The notes: generated by a model not told the origin, from the letters alone. A stretch of 64,000 nucleotides of DNA from Bifidobacterium scardovii JCM 12489 = DSM 13734 (GCF_001042635.1 NZ_AP012331.1:806001-870000), one strand, 5' to 3'; positions 54,487 through 63,827 are shown, numbered from the stretch's first letter. A program made the numbers and translations.

Positions 54487-55806
54487 ATGGGGCATATACA
54501 GGCTGATCGCATTGGCGTCGGAACCACGCCCTCCGGGCGCGAGCGTATCCCGGCCGGCGAGGCGTATGGTGCGTTCGATGAGGAGCGCTGGGCACCCGAA
54601 CCGCCCAAATCGAAGTCGCGTACGGCGTTCGAGCGTGATCGCGCGCGGCTGATCCATTCATCCGCACTGCGCCGGCTCGGCGCCAAAAGTCAGGTGCTGG
54701 TCGCCGGAACCGATGATTTCGCACGCACCCGGCTCACCCATACGCTGGAGGTTGCCCAGATCGGCCGGCAGATCGGCGCGCTGCTCGGCTGCGATCCCGA
54801 TATCGTCGACTGCGCGTGCCTAGCCCACGATCTGGGGCATCCGCCATTCGGACACAACGGCGAGCACGCGTTGGCCGCCATCGCCGAACATATCGGCGGA
54901 TTCGAGGGCAATGCGCAGACCCTGCGCCTGCTGACGCGCCTCGAGCCGAAGGTGTTCCATGCCGATGGCCGGTCGGCCGGCGTGAACCTGACCCGTGCCT
55001 CGCTCGACGCGGCGGTCAAGTATCCGTGGACGCTCGCCGAGGCCGACGCGCATCCCAAGGGGGAGCGGTCCAAGAAATTCTGCGTGTACCCGGACGACGA
55101 GGACGTGTTTCGCTGGCTGAAAATCGGCGCGCCCGAGGCCGCCAAGCCGATGGAATGCCAGGTGATGGACCTGTCCGACGACATCGCCTACAGCGTGCAC
55201 GACGTGGAGGACGCGATCGCCACGGGCGCGTTCAATCCGCTGGCGCTCGCCGATCCGCGCATCATCGATCGCATCGTCGAGGAGGCCCGTGCATGGTACG
55301 GGCCGCAATGGGACGGCGACAAGCTGGTCGCCGCGTTCGAGCGGCTGCAGCGGCTGCATATGTTCCCCGCCCATTTCAACGGGTCGAGGGCGGCGCTTGC
55401 CCAGCTCAAGAACATCACCTCCGACCTGATCGGCCGGTTCGCGTGGTCAGTGGAGACCGCCACGCGCGACACGTACGGCGATGGCCCGCTCGTGCGGTAT
55501 TCCGCCAACGTGGTCATCCCCGAGGAGACCAGTTACGAGATCGTCGCGCTCAAGGGCATCGCCGTGTATTTCGTCATGGCCCCGCGCGAGCGTGAGCCGT
55601 TCCACCAGAAAGAGCAGAAGATCGTCGAGGATCTGATCGACGTGTTCATGGCCGACAGCCCGCGGGCGTCGGACGCGCTGGAAAGCGTGTTCCTCGCCGA
55701 CTGGAACGAGGCCACCAACGACGACGAGCGACTGCGCGTGGCCGTCGATCAGGTCGCCTCGCTCACCGACAGTTCGGCGCTGGCCATGCACTCCATCCTG
55801 TGCTGA
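54487..55806 (+). CDS. dgt: Deoxyguanosinetriphosphate triphosphohydrolase-like HD protein
   Basis: A 439-residue HD-domain enzyme that hydrolyses dNTPs to deoxynucleoside and triphosphate. The metal site is seen in RLTHTLEVAQIGRQIGALLG, ACLAHDLGHPPFGHNGE and CQVMDLSDDIAYSVHDVED. GAGGGGAGG lies upstream of the ATG. It lies two genes from dnaG, separated from it by a minus-strand nucleoside hydrolase gene, so nucleotide supply and replication genes are close together. Confidence 0.93.
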   Translation: MGHIQADRIGVGTTPSGRERIPAGEAYGAFDEERWAPEPPKSKSRTAFERDRARLIHSSALRRLGAKSQVLVAGTDDFARTRLTHTLEVAQIGRQIGALLGCDPDIVDCACLAHDLGHPPFGHNGEHALAAIAEHIGGFEGNAQTLRLLTRLEPKVFHADGRSAGVNLTRASLDAAVKYPWTLAEADAHPKGERSKKFCVYPDDEDVFRWLKIGAPEAAKPMECQVMDLSDDIAYSVHDVEDAIATGAFNPLALADPRIIDRIVEEARAWYGPQWDGDKLVAAFERLQRLHMFPAHFNGSRAALAQLKNITSDLIGRFAWSVETATRDTYGDGPLVRYSANVVIPEETSYEIVALKGIAVYFVMAPREREPFHQKEQKIVEDLIDVFMADSPRASDALESVFLADWNEATNDDERLRVAVDQVASLTDSSALAMHSILC

Positions 55807-55848
55807 GCCGCGCTATCGGCGTGCGGCGCCGGTGGATGATATGGGACG

Positions 55849-56871
55849 CTAGCGCCGTGCGGCAAGGATCCTGTCTACGCGCGCGACGCGCTCCAGATAG
55901 GCGTCGCGGAACCGGTAGACGTCGACGTCGATCGGCACCCGCACCGTGCGCTCGCTGACCGGCACGTCCATGAACCGCACCTCGGTGATCGTGTGCAGTG
56001 ACGGATACGGCTGCGGGACGATGTCCACCCGCGCTTCGGCGGCCACATACAGTTCCGGCTGCAGATAGAACAGCACGGTCGCCGGATCGTACAGCTGGAC
56101 GCCGGGCTTGGCCGTGGCCGCGTCGTCGTGATACGACTCGAGCATGCGCGCGATCAGGCCGCCGACCGGGCCGGAACCGGCCAGCGCGGCCAGATCGTCG
56201 GCGTCAAGCACGGTTTTCCGCCCGATCTCCGCGCCGATCATGTCGATCGGCACTCCCGCGCCGAACACGATGCGCGCGGCCTCGGGGTCGACCGCGATGT
56301 TGAAATCGCACGCCCAGCTATATTTCGGGCCGAAGCTGCCGCCCATCAGCGTGATGCGCCCGATGCGCTCCGCCGCTTGCGGATATGCGCCGAACAGTGT
56401 CCCAAGATTGGTCAACGGCCCGATCGCGATGACGTCGACCGGTTCCGCGGACCGTTCAAGCACGTCGCGGTAGGCCTCGACCACGTCGCCGTTCACCAAT
56501 CGCGACGGATCGGGCGCCGGCAGTGCGACCCCGCCGATGCCCGACTCGCCGTGCACCTGCGGCGCATAGACGGCCGGGCGCCGCAGCGGGGCTTCGCTTC
56601 CCTTGACAACCGGTATGTCGAGTCCCAGGAATTCCAGCAGTCCCAAGGTATTGGCGGTGGTCCGCCTCACATCGACGTTGCCGCTGACCGTGGCGATCAG
56701 CTTCACGTCGACCGTGTCGTCGAACAGCAGCGGCACCAACGCGGCCACATCGTCGATGCCCGGATCGGTGTCCACGATGACCGGCCGGCGGCGGTTGTCC
56801 TCCGCCCGGCTCGCCGTGCCCGCCTTGGGTGTCGGTCGTTCCCCCGGTGAGTGTGCGGAATGCGCTGTCAT
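55849..56871 (-). CDS. Nucleoside hydrolase (inosine/uridine-preferring family)
   Basis: A 340-residue enzyme cleaving ribonucleosides to base and ribose. The calcium and active-site motif is VIVDTDPGIDDVAAL. Family stretches are VDVIAIGPLTNLGTLF, ITLMGGSFGPKYSWACDFNI and VQLYDPATVLFYL. An N-terminal leader of about 30 residues precedes the core. It is on the minus strand facing dgt tail to tail. Confidence 0.93.
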   Translation of the reverse strand: MTAHSAHSPGERPTPKAGTASRAEDNRRRPVIVDTDPGIDDVAALVPLLFDDTVDVKLIATVSGNVDVRRTTANTLGLLEFLGLDIPVVKGSEAPLRRPAVYAPQVHGESGIGGVALPAPDPSRLVNGDVVEAYRDVLERSAEPVDVIAIGPLTNLGTLFGAYPQAAERIGRITLMGGSFGPKYSWACDFNIAVDPEAARIVFGAGVPIDMIGAEIGRKTVLDADDLAALAGSGPVGGLIARMLESYHDDAATAKPGVQLYDPATVLFYLQPELYVAAEARVDIVPQPYPSLHTITEVRFMDVPVSERTVRVPIDVDVYRFRDAYLERVARVDRILAARR

Positions 56872-56914
56872 ATGCTCTCCTCGCGATTGCCGTTGCCCCG
56901 ATACCCGTCATCGT

Positions 56915-56951
56915 AACCCGCGCCGCGCCGCCGGGCGCGCCGGCGCGGGTT
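56915..56951. repeat. GC-only hairpin upstream of the nucleoside hydrolase gene
   Basis: AACCCGCGCC pairs with GGCGCGGGTT around a GC-rich loop. It may terminate an upstream minus-strand transcript. The gap 56872-57327 otherwise holds a possible gene remnant (56958-57043), a GGTGACGTCACC palindrome (57083-57094) and element copy C. Confidence 0.6.
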
Positions 56952-57141
56952 CGGCGCTCAGTACGTGAACGCCGGCTTGGCCGCCCCCTTGTACGCCTTG
57001 GCGATGGCGTCGTCGGGGCGGCGGCTATCGGCGTTGGTTAGAGGGCGTTCTCATGGCGTGGAAAACCGGGCGGAATCGGTATGGTGACGTCACCTCACGC
57101 CGAGACGGAGCCGAATCGGGGTCGCAATGCGCGCTACCTTT

Positions 57142-57244
57142 GAGTTGTCGGTGCGCGGGTCGGTAGACGACCGTGATTGTAACGTTATAATTCACCGGGA
57201 AAGGGCTTTTGCCGGCCGGTTCTTCAATGCCATGCACCGACAAC
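57142..57244. mobile_element. ~105-bp terminal-inverted-repeat element, copy C
   Basis: Starts GAGTTGTCGGTGCGCGGG and ends GCACCGACAAC. The interior has GTAACGTTATAATTCA. Same architecture as copies at 19255 and 30030. It lies about 85 bases upstream of dnaG. Confidence 0.65.
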
Positions 57245-57327
57245 GGTACGACGCATGGGGGCTCGTGTTGCGCCCTGAGCCGGGACACCGCCGCGTGGCA
57301 TGGCGGCGTGCGGTAAGGTAGGGCGTT

Positions 57328-59460
57328 ATGGCCGGGATGATTCTGAAGGAAGACGTGGAGAAGGTGCGCGCGGCAGCGGACCTGTACGACATCGTGTCCG
57401 CAAGCGTGACGCTCAAAGCGTCGGGCACGGGCACCTTCGTCGGGCTGTGCCCGTTCCATGACGAGAAATCCCCGAGCTTCAACGTGCGCCCGGCGTTGGG
57501 CGTATGGCACTGCTTCGGATGCGGGCTGGGCGGCGACGTCTTCGGATTCGTCGAGCAGCAGGAGAACATCGACTTCCGCGAGGCGGTGGAGCTGCTCGCC
57601 GACAAGTACCACATCGAACTGCACTACGAATCGGGCGCGAAAACCACCGAGCGCACCGGCTCGAAGCGCACCCGCCTGCTCGATGCGAACGAGGAGGCGC
57701 AGCGCTTCTTCACCGCGCAGCTCATGACCAAGGACGCGCTCGCCGCCCACAAGCTGCTCGACGGCCGCAACTTCTCGCAGGCCGACTGCGAGCGCTTCGG
57801 CTGCGGCTATGCGCCGCAGGGGTGGGACAACCTCGTGCGGCACCTGGCGTCGAAGGGCTTCACGCAGCAGGAGATGCTCGATGCCGGACTGGCCCGGCAG
57901 GGCCAGCGCGGCATCTACGACTACTTCCGCGGCCGCGTCACCTGGCCGATCCGCGATTCGACAGGCCGCACGCTCGGCTTCGGCGCGCGCAAGCTGTTTG
58001 AGGACGACGCCATCAACGCGAAATACATCAACACGCCCGACACCCAGCTCTACCGCAAGACGCAGGTGCTCTACGGCATCGATCTGGCCAAATCGGCGAT
58101 CGTGAAGAAGCGCCAGGTCGTGATCGTCGAGGGGTACACCGACGTGATGGCCATGCATCTGGCAGGCGTGGACACGGCGATCGCCACCTGCGGCACCGCG
58201 TTCGGCGCCGAGCACGCGAAGATCGTGCGCCGTCTCATCGCCGACGATTCGCTCGGCGCCGTGCAGCTGGTCGGCCCGCTCAAGGTCGACGGCCAGTCGC
58301 TGAGCTCGCGCATCGTGTTCACCTTCGACGGCGACGCGGCCGGCCAGAAGGCCGCGCTGCACGCCTTCGGACTGGATTCCGCATTCCTGTCGCAGACCTT
58401 CGTGGCGGTGGCCGACGACAATCTCGACCCGTGCGACCTGCGTATCGAACGCGGCAACGAGGCGGTGCGCTCGCTGGTGGAGCATGCGCGGCCGCTGTAC
58501 GATTTCGTGATCGACACCGCGATCAACCGCTTCGACACCACCTACACGACCGGCCAGATGGGTGCGGTGAAGGCCGTGGCCCCGCTGATCGCGCAGATCC
58601 GCGACCGCTCGCAGCGGGATCTGTACGCGCGCAAGGCGACGCGGCGCATCGGCGTGGATCTGGACATCATGCAGCGCGAGGTGCGCATGGCCCACCAGCA
58701 GCTGCATGTGCGCGACGAGGACGCCTATGCGCCGAAGCGCCGGTTCGGCGGCGGCGCGGGCATCGGCGCCGGAGCCGGCATGGGCGCCGGGGAGACCGGG
58801 CGCGCGATGCCTGGGCAGAACCCGTACGAGAATCCCGTCGTGCGCAAGGCGCTGGAGCGCCGCGGCGCCAGCGAGCAGACGTACTATCGGATCGACGACG
58901 CGGTGTTCATCTGCGAGCAGCAATTCATGGCCACGCTGATTCAGGTGCCCCGGGCGATCAACCGTGACATGTTCGCCTCGCTGTCGCTGTCGAACTTCAT
59001 GACGCCGGTGTTCCGGTCCCTGTTCCAAGCCATCGTGGCGGCTGGCGGGCTGCCCGACGCCGGCACCCCGCAGGGATTGTGGATGCACAATCTGGCCAAG
59101 GCCGGCGGTCCGCTGCTCGAACCGGTGGTCAACGAGCTGGCGGTGATGCCGCTGCCGTTGCCGCCCAGCGACGCCGACATGCGCGACGGGGGAGACCCCG
59201 CGGCCGGTGCCGCAGGCGCTGGCACGGGCGGGGCGGCCGTGCAGCTGCGTCCGGCCACGCCGGCCGAACAGCAGTATGCCGCGGAATTGCTGGCCCGTCT
59301 GCTCGATATGGGTTTCATGCGCCGGATCGGCGCTGCCAAGCGCAAGATGGCGGCCATGCCTGACGGAGCGGAGAAGATCGCGCTGCTCGGCCAGATCACC
59401 GACATGGAGGCGGCCCGCAAGGACCTGCAATCCGAGATCTTCGGCAACAACGTCGGCTGA
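57328..59460 (+). CDS. dnaG: DNA primase
   Basis: A 710-residue primase that makes RNA primers at the replication fork. The zinc ribbon is Cys41, His44, Cys62 and Cys65 (LCPFHDEKSPSF and WHCFGCGLGG). The catalytic core follows (YFRGRVTWPIRD), with the TOPRIM acidic motifs VVIVEGYTDVMAMH and VFTFDGDAAGQKA. The C-terminal helicase-binding region after a Gly-rich linker (GAGIGAGAGMGAGE) is long. It starts at ATG 57328 with a weak ribosome site. Confidence 0.96.
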   Translation: MAGMILKEDVEKVRAAADLYDIVSASVTLKASGTGTFVGLCPFHDEKSPSFNVRPALGVWHCFGCGLGGDVFGFVEQQENIDFREAVELLADKYHIELHYESGAKTTERTGSKRTRLLDANEEAQRFFTAQLMTKDALAAHKLLDGRNFSQADCERFGCGYAPQGWDNLVRHLASKGFTQQEMLDAGLARQGQRGIYDYFRGRVTWPIRDSTGRTLGFGARKLFEDDAINAKYINTPDTQLYRKTQVLYGIDLAKSAIVKKRQVVIVEGYTDVMAMHLAGVDTAIATCGTAFGAEHAKIVRRLIADDSLGAVQLVGPLKVDGQSLSSRIVFTFDGDAAGQKAALHAFGLDSAFLSQTFVAVADDNLDPCDLRIERGNEAVRSLVEHARPLYDFVIDTAINRFDTTYTTGQMGAVKAVAPLIAQIRDRSQRDLYARKATRRIGVDLDIMQREVRMAHQQLHVRDEDAYAPKRRFGGGAGIGAGAGMGAGETGRAMPGQNPYENPVVRKALERRGASEQTYYRIDDAVFICEQQFMATLIQVPRAINRDMFASLSLSNFMTPVFRSLFQAIVAAGGLPDAGTPQGLWMHNLAKAGGPLLEPVVNELAVMPLPLPPSDADMRDGGDPAAGAAGAGTGGAAVQLRPATPAEQQYAAELLARLLDMGFMRRIGAAKRKMAAMPDGAEKIALLGQITDMEAARKDLQSEIFGNNVG

Positions 59461-59492
59461 CGATTCGATCGGTCGACGCGAGTATTCCGCGT

Positions 59493-59542
59493 CTGCTGGC
59501 ATACGGTCTGTAATGGGTGCGTAGCAGGCTGTATGCCAGCAG
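59493..59542. repeat. Long stem-loop after dnaG
   Basis: Perfect 12-base arms CTGCTGGCATAC and GTATGCCAGCAG enclose a 26-base loop. There is no T-run. It may be a terminator, mRNA stabiliser or a small structured RNA. Confidence 0.6.
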
Positions 59543-59715
59543 GGTGGCGCGCGGCTTGCGAAGATGAACGATGGGCTCCTCCCCGATGATTTCTTGGGAA
59601 CGGGGGATGACGGGAGCCCGGGTGCGTTCTATGCTGTCACCGGAGGGAAGCGGGAGAACCGTGGGCGCCATGCGGTGGCGTCCGTGTGTCCGAATGACTT
59701 GGTTGAGGAGCATGA

Positions 59716-61860
59716 GTGGAACGGTGGCGCGACGATGGAACGCAAACGTCGGTGGTGCCGGTCGTGGGATCGGAGCAGGGGAGCGAATCGGCATCGGCGG
59801 CGGAACCGCCGTCGCGTGATACCCCACTGCCCGCGGCTTCCCGCAGGCGCACGCCGTTCCCGTGGTGGGCCTACGTCGTCGCGTTCGTCGCGTATGCGGC
59901 GGCGTTCGTATCCATGCTGCAGTGGAGCATGATGGGATTCCGATCCCGTGCCACCCCTTGGGATTTCTTCGTGAAGATGTTCACCCAGGGGCAGTGCCAG
60001 TTCCTGCTCAATCTGCTGGTGATCGGACTGGTGTATGCGGCGGTGGTGCTGATCGTGAACCGGTTCTGGGCCGCGACGGCGGCACTGACCGTCGTTATCG
60101 GCGTCATCGCCGTGCTGGAGCGGATGAAGGTGCTGGTGCGCTCGGAGGCCATACGGCCGACCGACATCACGCTGCTGCAGAATGGCGGCGTCGGCGGCAT
60201 GGGCGACACCGCCACCAATATGCCGGCCGGATCCGTGCAGGCGATCGTGCAGATGAGCGTGATCGCCGCGGTGCTGGTCGCGGTCTGCGTGGCCGCGGCG
60301 ATCCTCGACGGCCGGCGCGCGCTGGTGGCCACGCCGAGACGCATCGTCGGCCGCGTGCGCCGTGGCGTGGCCGCGGTGATGTGCGTGGCGCTGCTGGTGA
60401 CGTTCTCGATCGATCTGGGACAGACCGGATCGTGGGCCAACTCCTTTGCGGCGGCGTTTGGCGACAAGCCCAAACTGTGGGATTCTATTACGGACGCGCA
60501 GGCGAACGGCGTGGCGATCGGGTTCCAGCGTCTGCTGCATCCCAAGGTCATGGACGAGCCGGCCGGCTACGGCGAGGCGGCGATGAAGCGGATCGCCAAG
60601 CGGTACGCGGCCCGCGCGGCCGAACTGAACGAGGACCGCGACGCGAACCTGGCCGATGGGACGGTGATCATGATCCTGTCGGAGTCCTTCTCCGACCCGA
60701 CGCGTGTGCCCGGCATCACGCTGAACGACGATCCGATGCCGTACATCCGCGATCTCAAGACGAAGACGACCTCCGGCCTGATGCTGTCGTCGGGGTACGG
60801 CGGCGGCACCGCGAATCTGGAGTTCCAGGCGCTGACCGGGCTGAGCATGGCGAATTTCGACCCGTCGCTGGCGAGCCCGTACCAGCAGCTGGTGCCGCGG
60901 ATGAACTGGGCTCCGGCGTTCAACCAGATCTGGAATGCGGAGGCCGGCGGCAGCGAGGCGGTGCATCCGTACAATCCGGCGCTGTATTCGCGCGCCGGCA
61001 ACTATCGGAAATTCGGATTCCGGCATTTCTACTCGCAGAAGGATCCGCTGGTCGCCGACCGGGCGAAGAAGCTCGACCGGTCGCATTACATCAGCGACCA
61101 ATCGGCGTACGACAGCGTGCTCGCCTTGATGAATGGCCGGGAAAGCGGCGCAGCCGGGAAGAGCGGAGAAGACGGCGGCCAGTTCATCCAATTGGTGACG
61201 ATGCAGAACCATATGGGCTACGACGACTGGTATGACGGCAACCAGTTCAGCGTCAGCGCGACGGGCGGCCAGCCGCTGAGCGCCGCGGAACGCACGCAGG
61301 TCGATACCTATGCCAAGGGCATGAGCCACACCGATACGGCTACCAGGGACTTTCTCGGCGCGCTCGACGGGATGGACCGGCCGGTGACGGTGATCTTCTA
61401 TGGGGACCACCTGCCGAGCATCTACAAGCACGCCAGTGCGGACGACGCGAATTCGCTACCGCTGCACGAGACCGACTACTTCATCTGGTCGAACAAGGCG
61501 AGCGGGGCCTCGGGGCGCAAGCTGGGCGCCGCCGAAAGCGACTATACGTCGCCGAACTACTTCATGGCGCAGACCGCCGAACACCTGAATGCGAAGGTGT
61601 CGCCGTTCCTGGCGTTCCTGACGGATATGCACCGGGCGATTCCGGCCATGGAACCGCCGGTGGTCAACACAACGCAGGGATGGACGCGTATTCCGGCCGG
61701 CCAGCCGCTTTACCTCGACGCCTCGGGCAAACGGATCGACGCGAGCAAGGCCTCGAAGGACACGAAGCAGCTGCTGAGCGACTACCGCATGATCCAGTAC
61801 GACGTCACCGCGGGCGAAGGGTACCTGCGCGGTCTCGGTTTCATGGACGTGCCGCGGTAG
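59716..61860 (+). CDS. LTA-synthase-family membrane sulfatase-fold protein
   Basis: A 714-residue protein. The GTG start has GAGGAG upstream. A cytoplasmic head leads to about five membrane helices (WWAYVVAFVAYAAAF; LLNLLVIGLVYAAVVLIV). The extracellular alkaline-phosphatase-like domain has the metal Glu region IMILSESFSDP and the Thr nucleophile region GGGTANLEFQALTG. Later metal ligands are in YGDHLPSIYK. It probably transfers phosphoglycerol (or a similar group) to a cell-surface polymer. The exact product is unknown. Confidence 0.87.
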   Translation: MERWRDDGTQTSVVPVVGSEQGSESASAAEPPSRDTPLPAASRRRTPFPWWAYVVAFVAYAAAFVSMLQWSMMGFRSRATPWDFFVKMFTQGQCQFLLNLLVIGLVYAAVVLIVNRFWAATAALTVVIGVIAVLERMKVLVRSEAIRPTDITLLQNGGVGGMGDTATNMPAGSVQAIVQMSVIAAVLVAVCVAAAILDGRRALVATPRRIVGRVRRGVAAVMCVALLVTFSIDLGQTGSWANSFAAAFGDKPKLWDSITDAQANGVAIGFQRLLHPKVMDEPAGYGEAAMKRIAKRYAARAAELNEDRDANLADGTVIMILSESFSDPTRVPGITLNDDPMPYIRDLKTKTTSGLMLSSGYGGGTANLEFQALTGLSMANFDPSLASPYQQLVPRMNWAPAFNQIWNAEAGGSEAVHPYNPALYSRAGNYRKFGFRHFYSQKDPLVADRAKKLDRSHYISDQSAYDSVLALMNGRESGAAGKSGEDGGQFIQLVTMQNHMGYDDWYDGNQFSVSATGGQPLSAAERTQVDTYAKGMSHTDTATRDFLGALDGMDRPVTVIFYGDHLPSIYKHASADDANSLPLHETDYFIWSNKASGASGRKLGAAESDYTSPNYFMAQTAEHLNAKVSPFLAFLTDMHRAIPAMEPPVVNTTQGWTRIPAGQPLYLDASGKRIDASKASKDTKQLLSDYRMIQYDVTAGEGYLRGLGFMDVPR

Positions 61861-61875
61861 CGTGGCGCATTGGGG

Positions 61876-61898
61876 GGCTCCCCTCTCTGAGGGGAGCC
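61876..61898. terminator. GGCTCCCCTC palindrome after the LtaS-like gene
   Basis: Ten-base perfect arms around TCT, 16 bases after the stop; no T-run. Confidence 0.6.
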
Positions 61899-61955
61899 AA
61901 GGTGATGAGTCGTCGCGACGGACCAGTGCGGTATATGTTTGCCGTTAAAAGTTTA

Positions 61956-61984
61956 TTGACAAACGATAAATTCGGGCGCATAAT
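61956..61984 (+). promoter_or_regulatory. Strong promoter of the DUF2975/HTH operon
   Basis: Consensus -35 TTGACA (61956-61961), a 17-base spacer and -10 CATAAT (61979-61984). Confidence 0.7.
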
Positions 61985-62052
61985 TAGAGGCAAGAGGCGA
62001 TGGCGGGAATGCGGAAACGCCGCATGGGAGCCTCGATGATAAGGAGGTCATC

Positions 62053-62721
62053 ATGAACCAGCTGACGGTGAAGCGTGTGAATGGGCAAAAGGGTCGCGCG
62101 GCGGGGCCGGCTCCCATGCTGCTCAAGGCCAATGCGGCGGCGAAGATCGTCGCCCGGATCGGCGAGGTGGTGCTGTGGATCAGCTCGGCGCTGTACGTGC
62201 TGCTGGTCGCCGTGTTCCTGTTCAGCGGCGACCGCTTCCACCTGTCGCCGGACGCCGACGCGCGGATGGACGTCGGCGACTGGCATTTCAGCATCGGCAG
62301 CACGGTGCTGGACTACGATATACGGCTGGTGCGTTTCGGCGAGGGCCCGCTCGACTTGCCCGTCGTGGTCATGGTCGGTTTGACGGACGCGATCATATTT
62401 GCGCTGCTGGCGTTGGTGTTCCATGAGGTGGCGGCGCTGTGCGGCGAACTGGGCCGCTGGGGAGGGGCGGCCGACTCGGGTGACGGCACGCCGTTCAGCC
62501 CGGCCGCCGCGATCCGGCTGAACCGGGTTGGATGGTATCTCATCGCGGCTCCGGCCGTGGCGTTCGTGCTGGCGGTGATCTGCGCGCTGCTGGGGTGCAG
62601 CTTCAGCGCCGGCCTGTGGATGAGCGCATTGATGGTGATGCTCGGCATCATCGTGCTGCAGCTGGCGCGCGTCTTCGCGTATGGCACGGCCCTGCAGCAG
62701 GATGTGGACGGGTTGCTGTGA
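62053..62721 (+). CDS. DUF2975-type membrane protein
   Basis: A 222-residue protein with four helices (VVLWISSALYVLLVAVFLFS; VMVGLTDAIIFALLALVFHE; LIAAPAVAFVLAVICALLGC; LMVMLGIIVLQLARVFAYGT). The conserved end LARVFAYGTALQQDVDGLL is typical of DUF2975 proteins. AAGGAGG precedes the ATG. It overlaps the HTH gene by GTGA; such pairs are common and poorly understood. Confidence 0.82.
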   Translation: MNQLTVKRVNGQKGRAAGPAPMLLKANAAAKIVARIGEVVLWISSALYVLLVAVFLFSGDRFHLSPDADARMDVGDWHFSIGSTVLDYDIRLVRFGEGPLDLPVVVMVGLTDAIIFALLALVFHEVAALCGELGRWGGAADSGDGTPFSPAAAIRLNRVGWYLIAAPAVAFVLAVICALLGCSFSAGLWMSALMVMLGIIVLQLARVFAYGTALQQDVDGLL

Positions 62722-62930
62722 GCGGGCATATCGTACTGCGGCTGGACCGGATGATGGTGGAGCGCGGCCGTTCGCTCAACTGGCTGGCCGATCAGGTCGG
62801 CATCACCAACGTGAACCTGTCGAAGATCAAGAACAACCGCGTCTCCGCCATCCGATTCTCCACGTTGGCCGCGATCTGCGAAGCGCTCGAATGCCAGCCC
62901 GGCGACATCCTCGAATACGAGGAGGACTGA
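62718..62930 (+). CDS. Small Xre-type regulator paired with DUF2975 protein
   Basis: A 70-residue YozG-like HTH protein, with LRLDRMMVERGRSLNWLADQ and VGITNVNLSKIKN then FSTLAAICEALECQPGDILE. It starts at a GTG overlapping the upstream stop (GTGA), so its dose is tied to the membrane partner. It probably regulates the strong promoter at 61956. Confidence 0.85.
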   Translation: MSGHIVLRLDRMMVERGRSLNWLADQVGITNVNLSKIKNNRVSAIRFSTLAAICEALECQPGDILEYEED

Positions 62931-62963
62931 GCCGGGCGGCGTTCGGCGCCCCTCCCGTGCGGG

Positions 62964-63749
62964 TCACGCAAGCTGCGCGAGCAGGGTCGGCAGCTCGGCC
63001 ATCGTGTCGATGACGGCATCGGCGCCGGCGGCGACGAACGCCGTGCGGGCGGCGGCGCGAGCCGCGTCGCGGTCCGCGGGGGAGAGGGCCTCGAACTCGG
63101 TCTGGCTCAGGGCCATCTGGGAGCCGCCCTCCGTGACGCCGATGGTGAAGACGCCGGCGTTCTTGCCTTCGCGGATGTCGGAGAGGGTGTCGCCGATCTT
63201 GGCGGCCTTGCGCACGTCGGTGACGTGCAGGGTCTCCAGATTGCGGAAGATCATGTACGGATAGGGGCGGCCGTAGCCGTCGGTGCCGTCCGGGCTGATC
63301 CAGTAGTCCGGCGCGTACCCGGCCTCGGCGGCCTTCGGCACGACGATGTCCATCATCGAGTCCGTGTAGCCGGTGGTGGAGCCGATCTTCAGGCCCATCC
63401 CGCGCAGGGCGGCCACCGCGTCGAGCACGCCGGGCTTCGGGGTGGAGAACCGGTCCAGGATGGACAGCAGCTTCGGCTCGAAGTGGCTGTAGACGGCATC
63501 CACGTCGGCCTCGCTCGGGGCGGCGCCATGGGCGTCCTCCCAGGCGCGGGCGATGCGCTCCATGTGCAGCATGGTGTTGATGTGGTCGTGCTTGAGCATG
63601 CCCATCGGCTTGCGGGTCTCGTCCATGGTCGGCTCGATGCCGAATTCGCGGAACGCCTCCTGGAAGGCGCGGACGGGGGCGAAGCAGCCGTAGTCCACGG
63701 TGGTGCCGGCCCAGTCGAAGATGACGGTTTCGAAACGGGTGTTGGTCAT
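62964..63749 (-). CDS. phnX: Phosphonoacetaldehyde hydrolase
   Basis: A 261-residue HAD-superfamily enzyme that cleaves phosphonoacetaldehyde to acetaldehyde and phosphate. Nucleophile Asp12 is in VIFDWAGTTVDYG. The Schiff-base Lys53 in PMGMLKHDHI is the residue that separates PhnX from other HAD enzymes. Later motifs are GSTTGYTDSM and KIGDTLSDIREGKNAG. AAGGAGACA precedes the ATG on the minus strand. Confidence 0.92.
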   Translation of the reverse strand: MTNTRFETVIFDWAGTTVDYGCFAPVRAFQEAFREFGIEPTMDETRKPMGMLKHDHINTMLHMERIARAWEDAHGAAPSEADVDAVYSHFEPKLLSILDRFSTPKPGVLDAVAALRGMGLKIGSTTGYTDSMMDIVVPKAAEAGYAPDYWISPDGTDGYGRPYPYMIFRNLETLHVTDVRKAAKIGDTLSDIREGKNAGVFTIGVTEGGSQMALSQTEFEALSPADRDAARAAARTAFVAAGADAVIDTMAELPTLLAQLA

Positions 63750-63780
63750 GTGTGTCTCCTTGTGTCTCTCAATAAGATCC

Positions 63781-63813
63781 CTCCCCTCAGTCAGCGAAGC
63801 TGACTGAGGGGAG
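63781..63813. repeat. Perfect hairpin between phnX and the upstream gene
   Basis: Fifteen-base perfect arms CTCCCCTCAGTCAGC / GCTGACTGAGGGGAG around GAA; a variant of the family tail module (ACTGAGGGGAG). Confidence 0.75.
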
Positions 63814-63827
63814 CTGGTGATAGGAAA

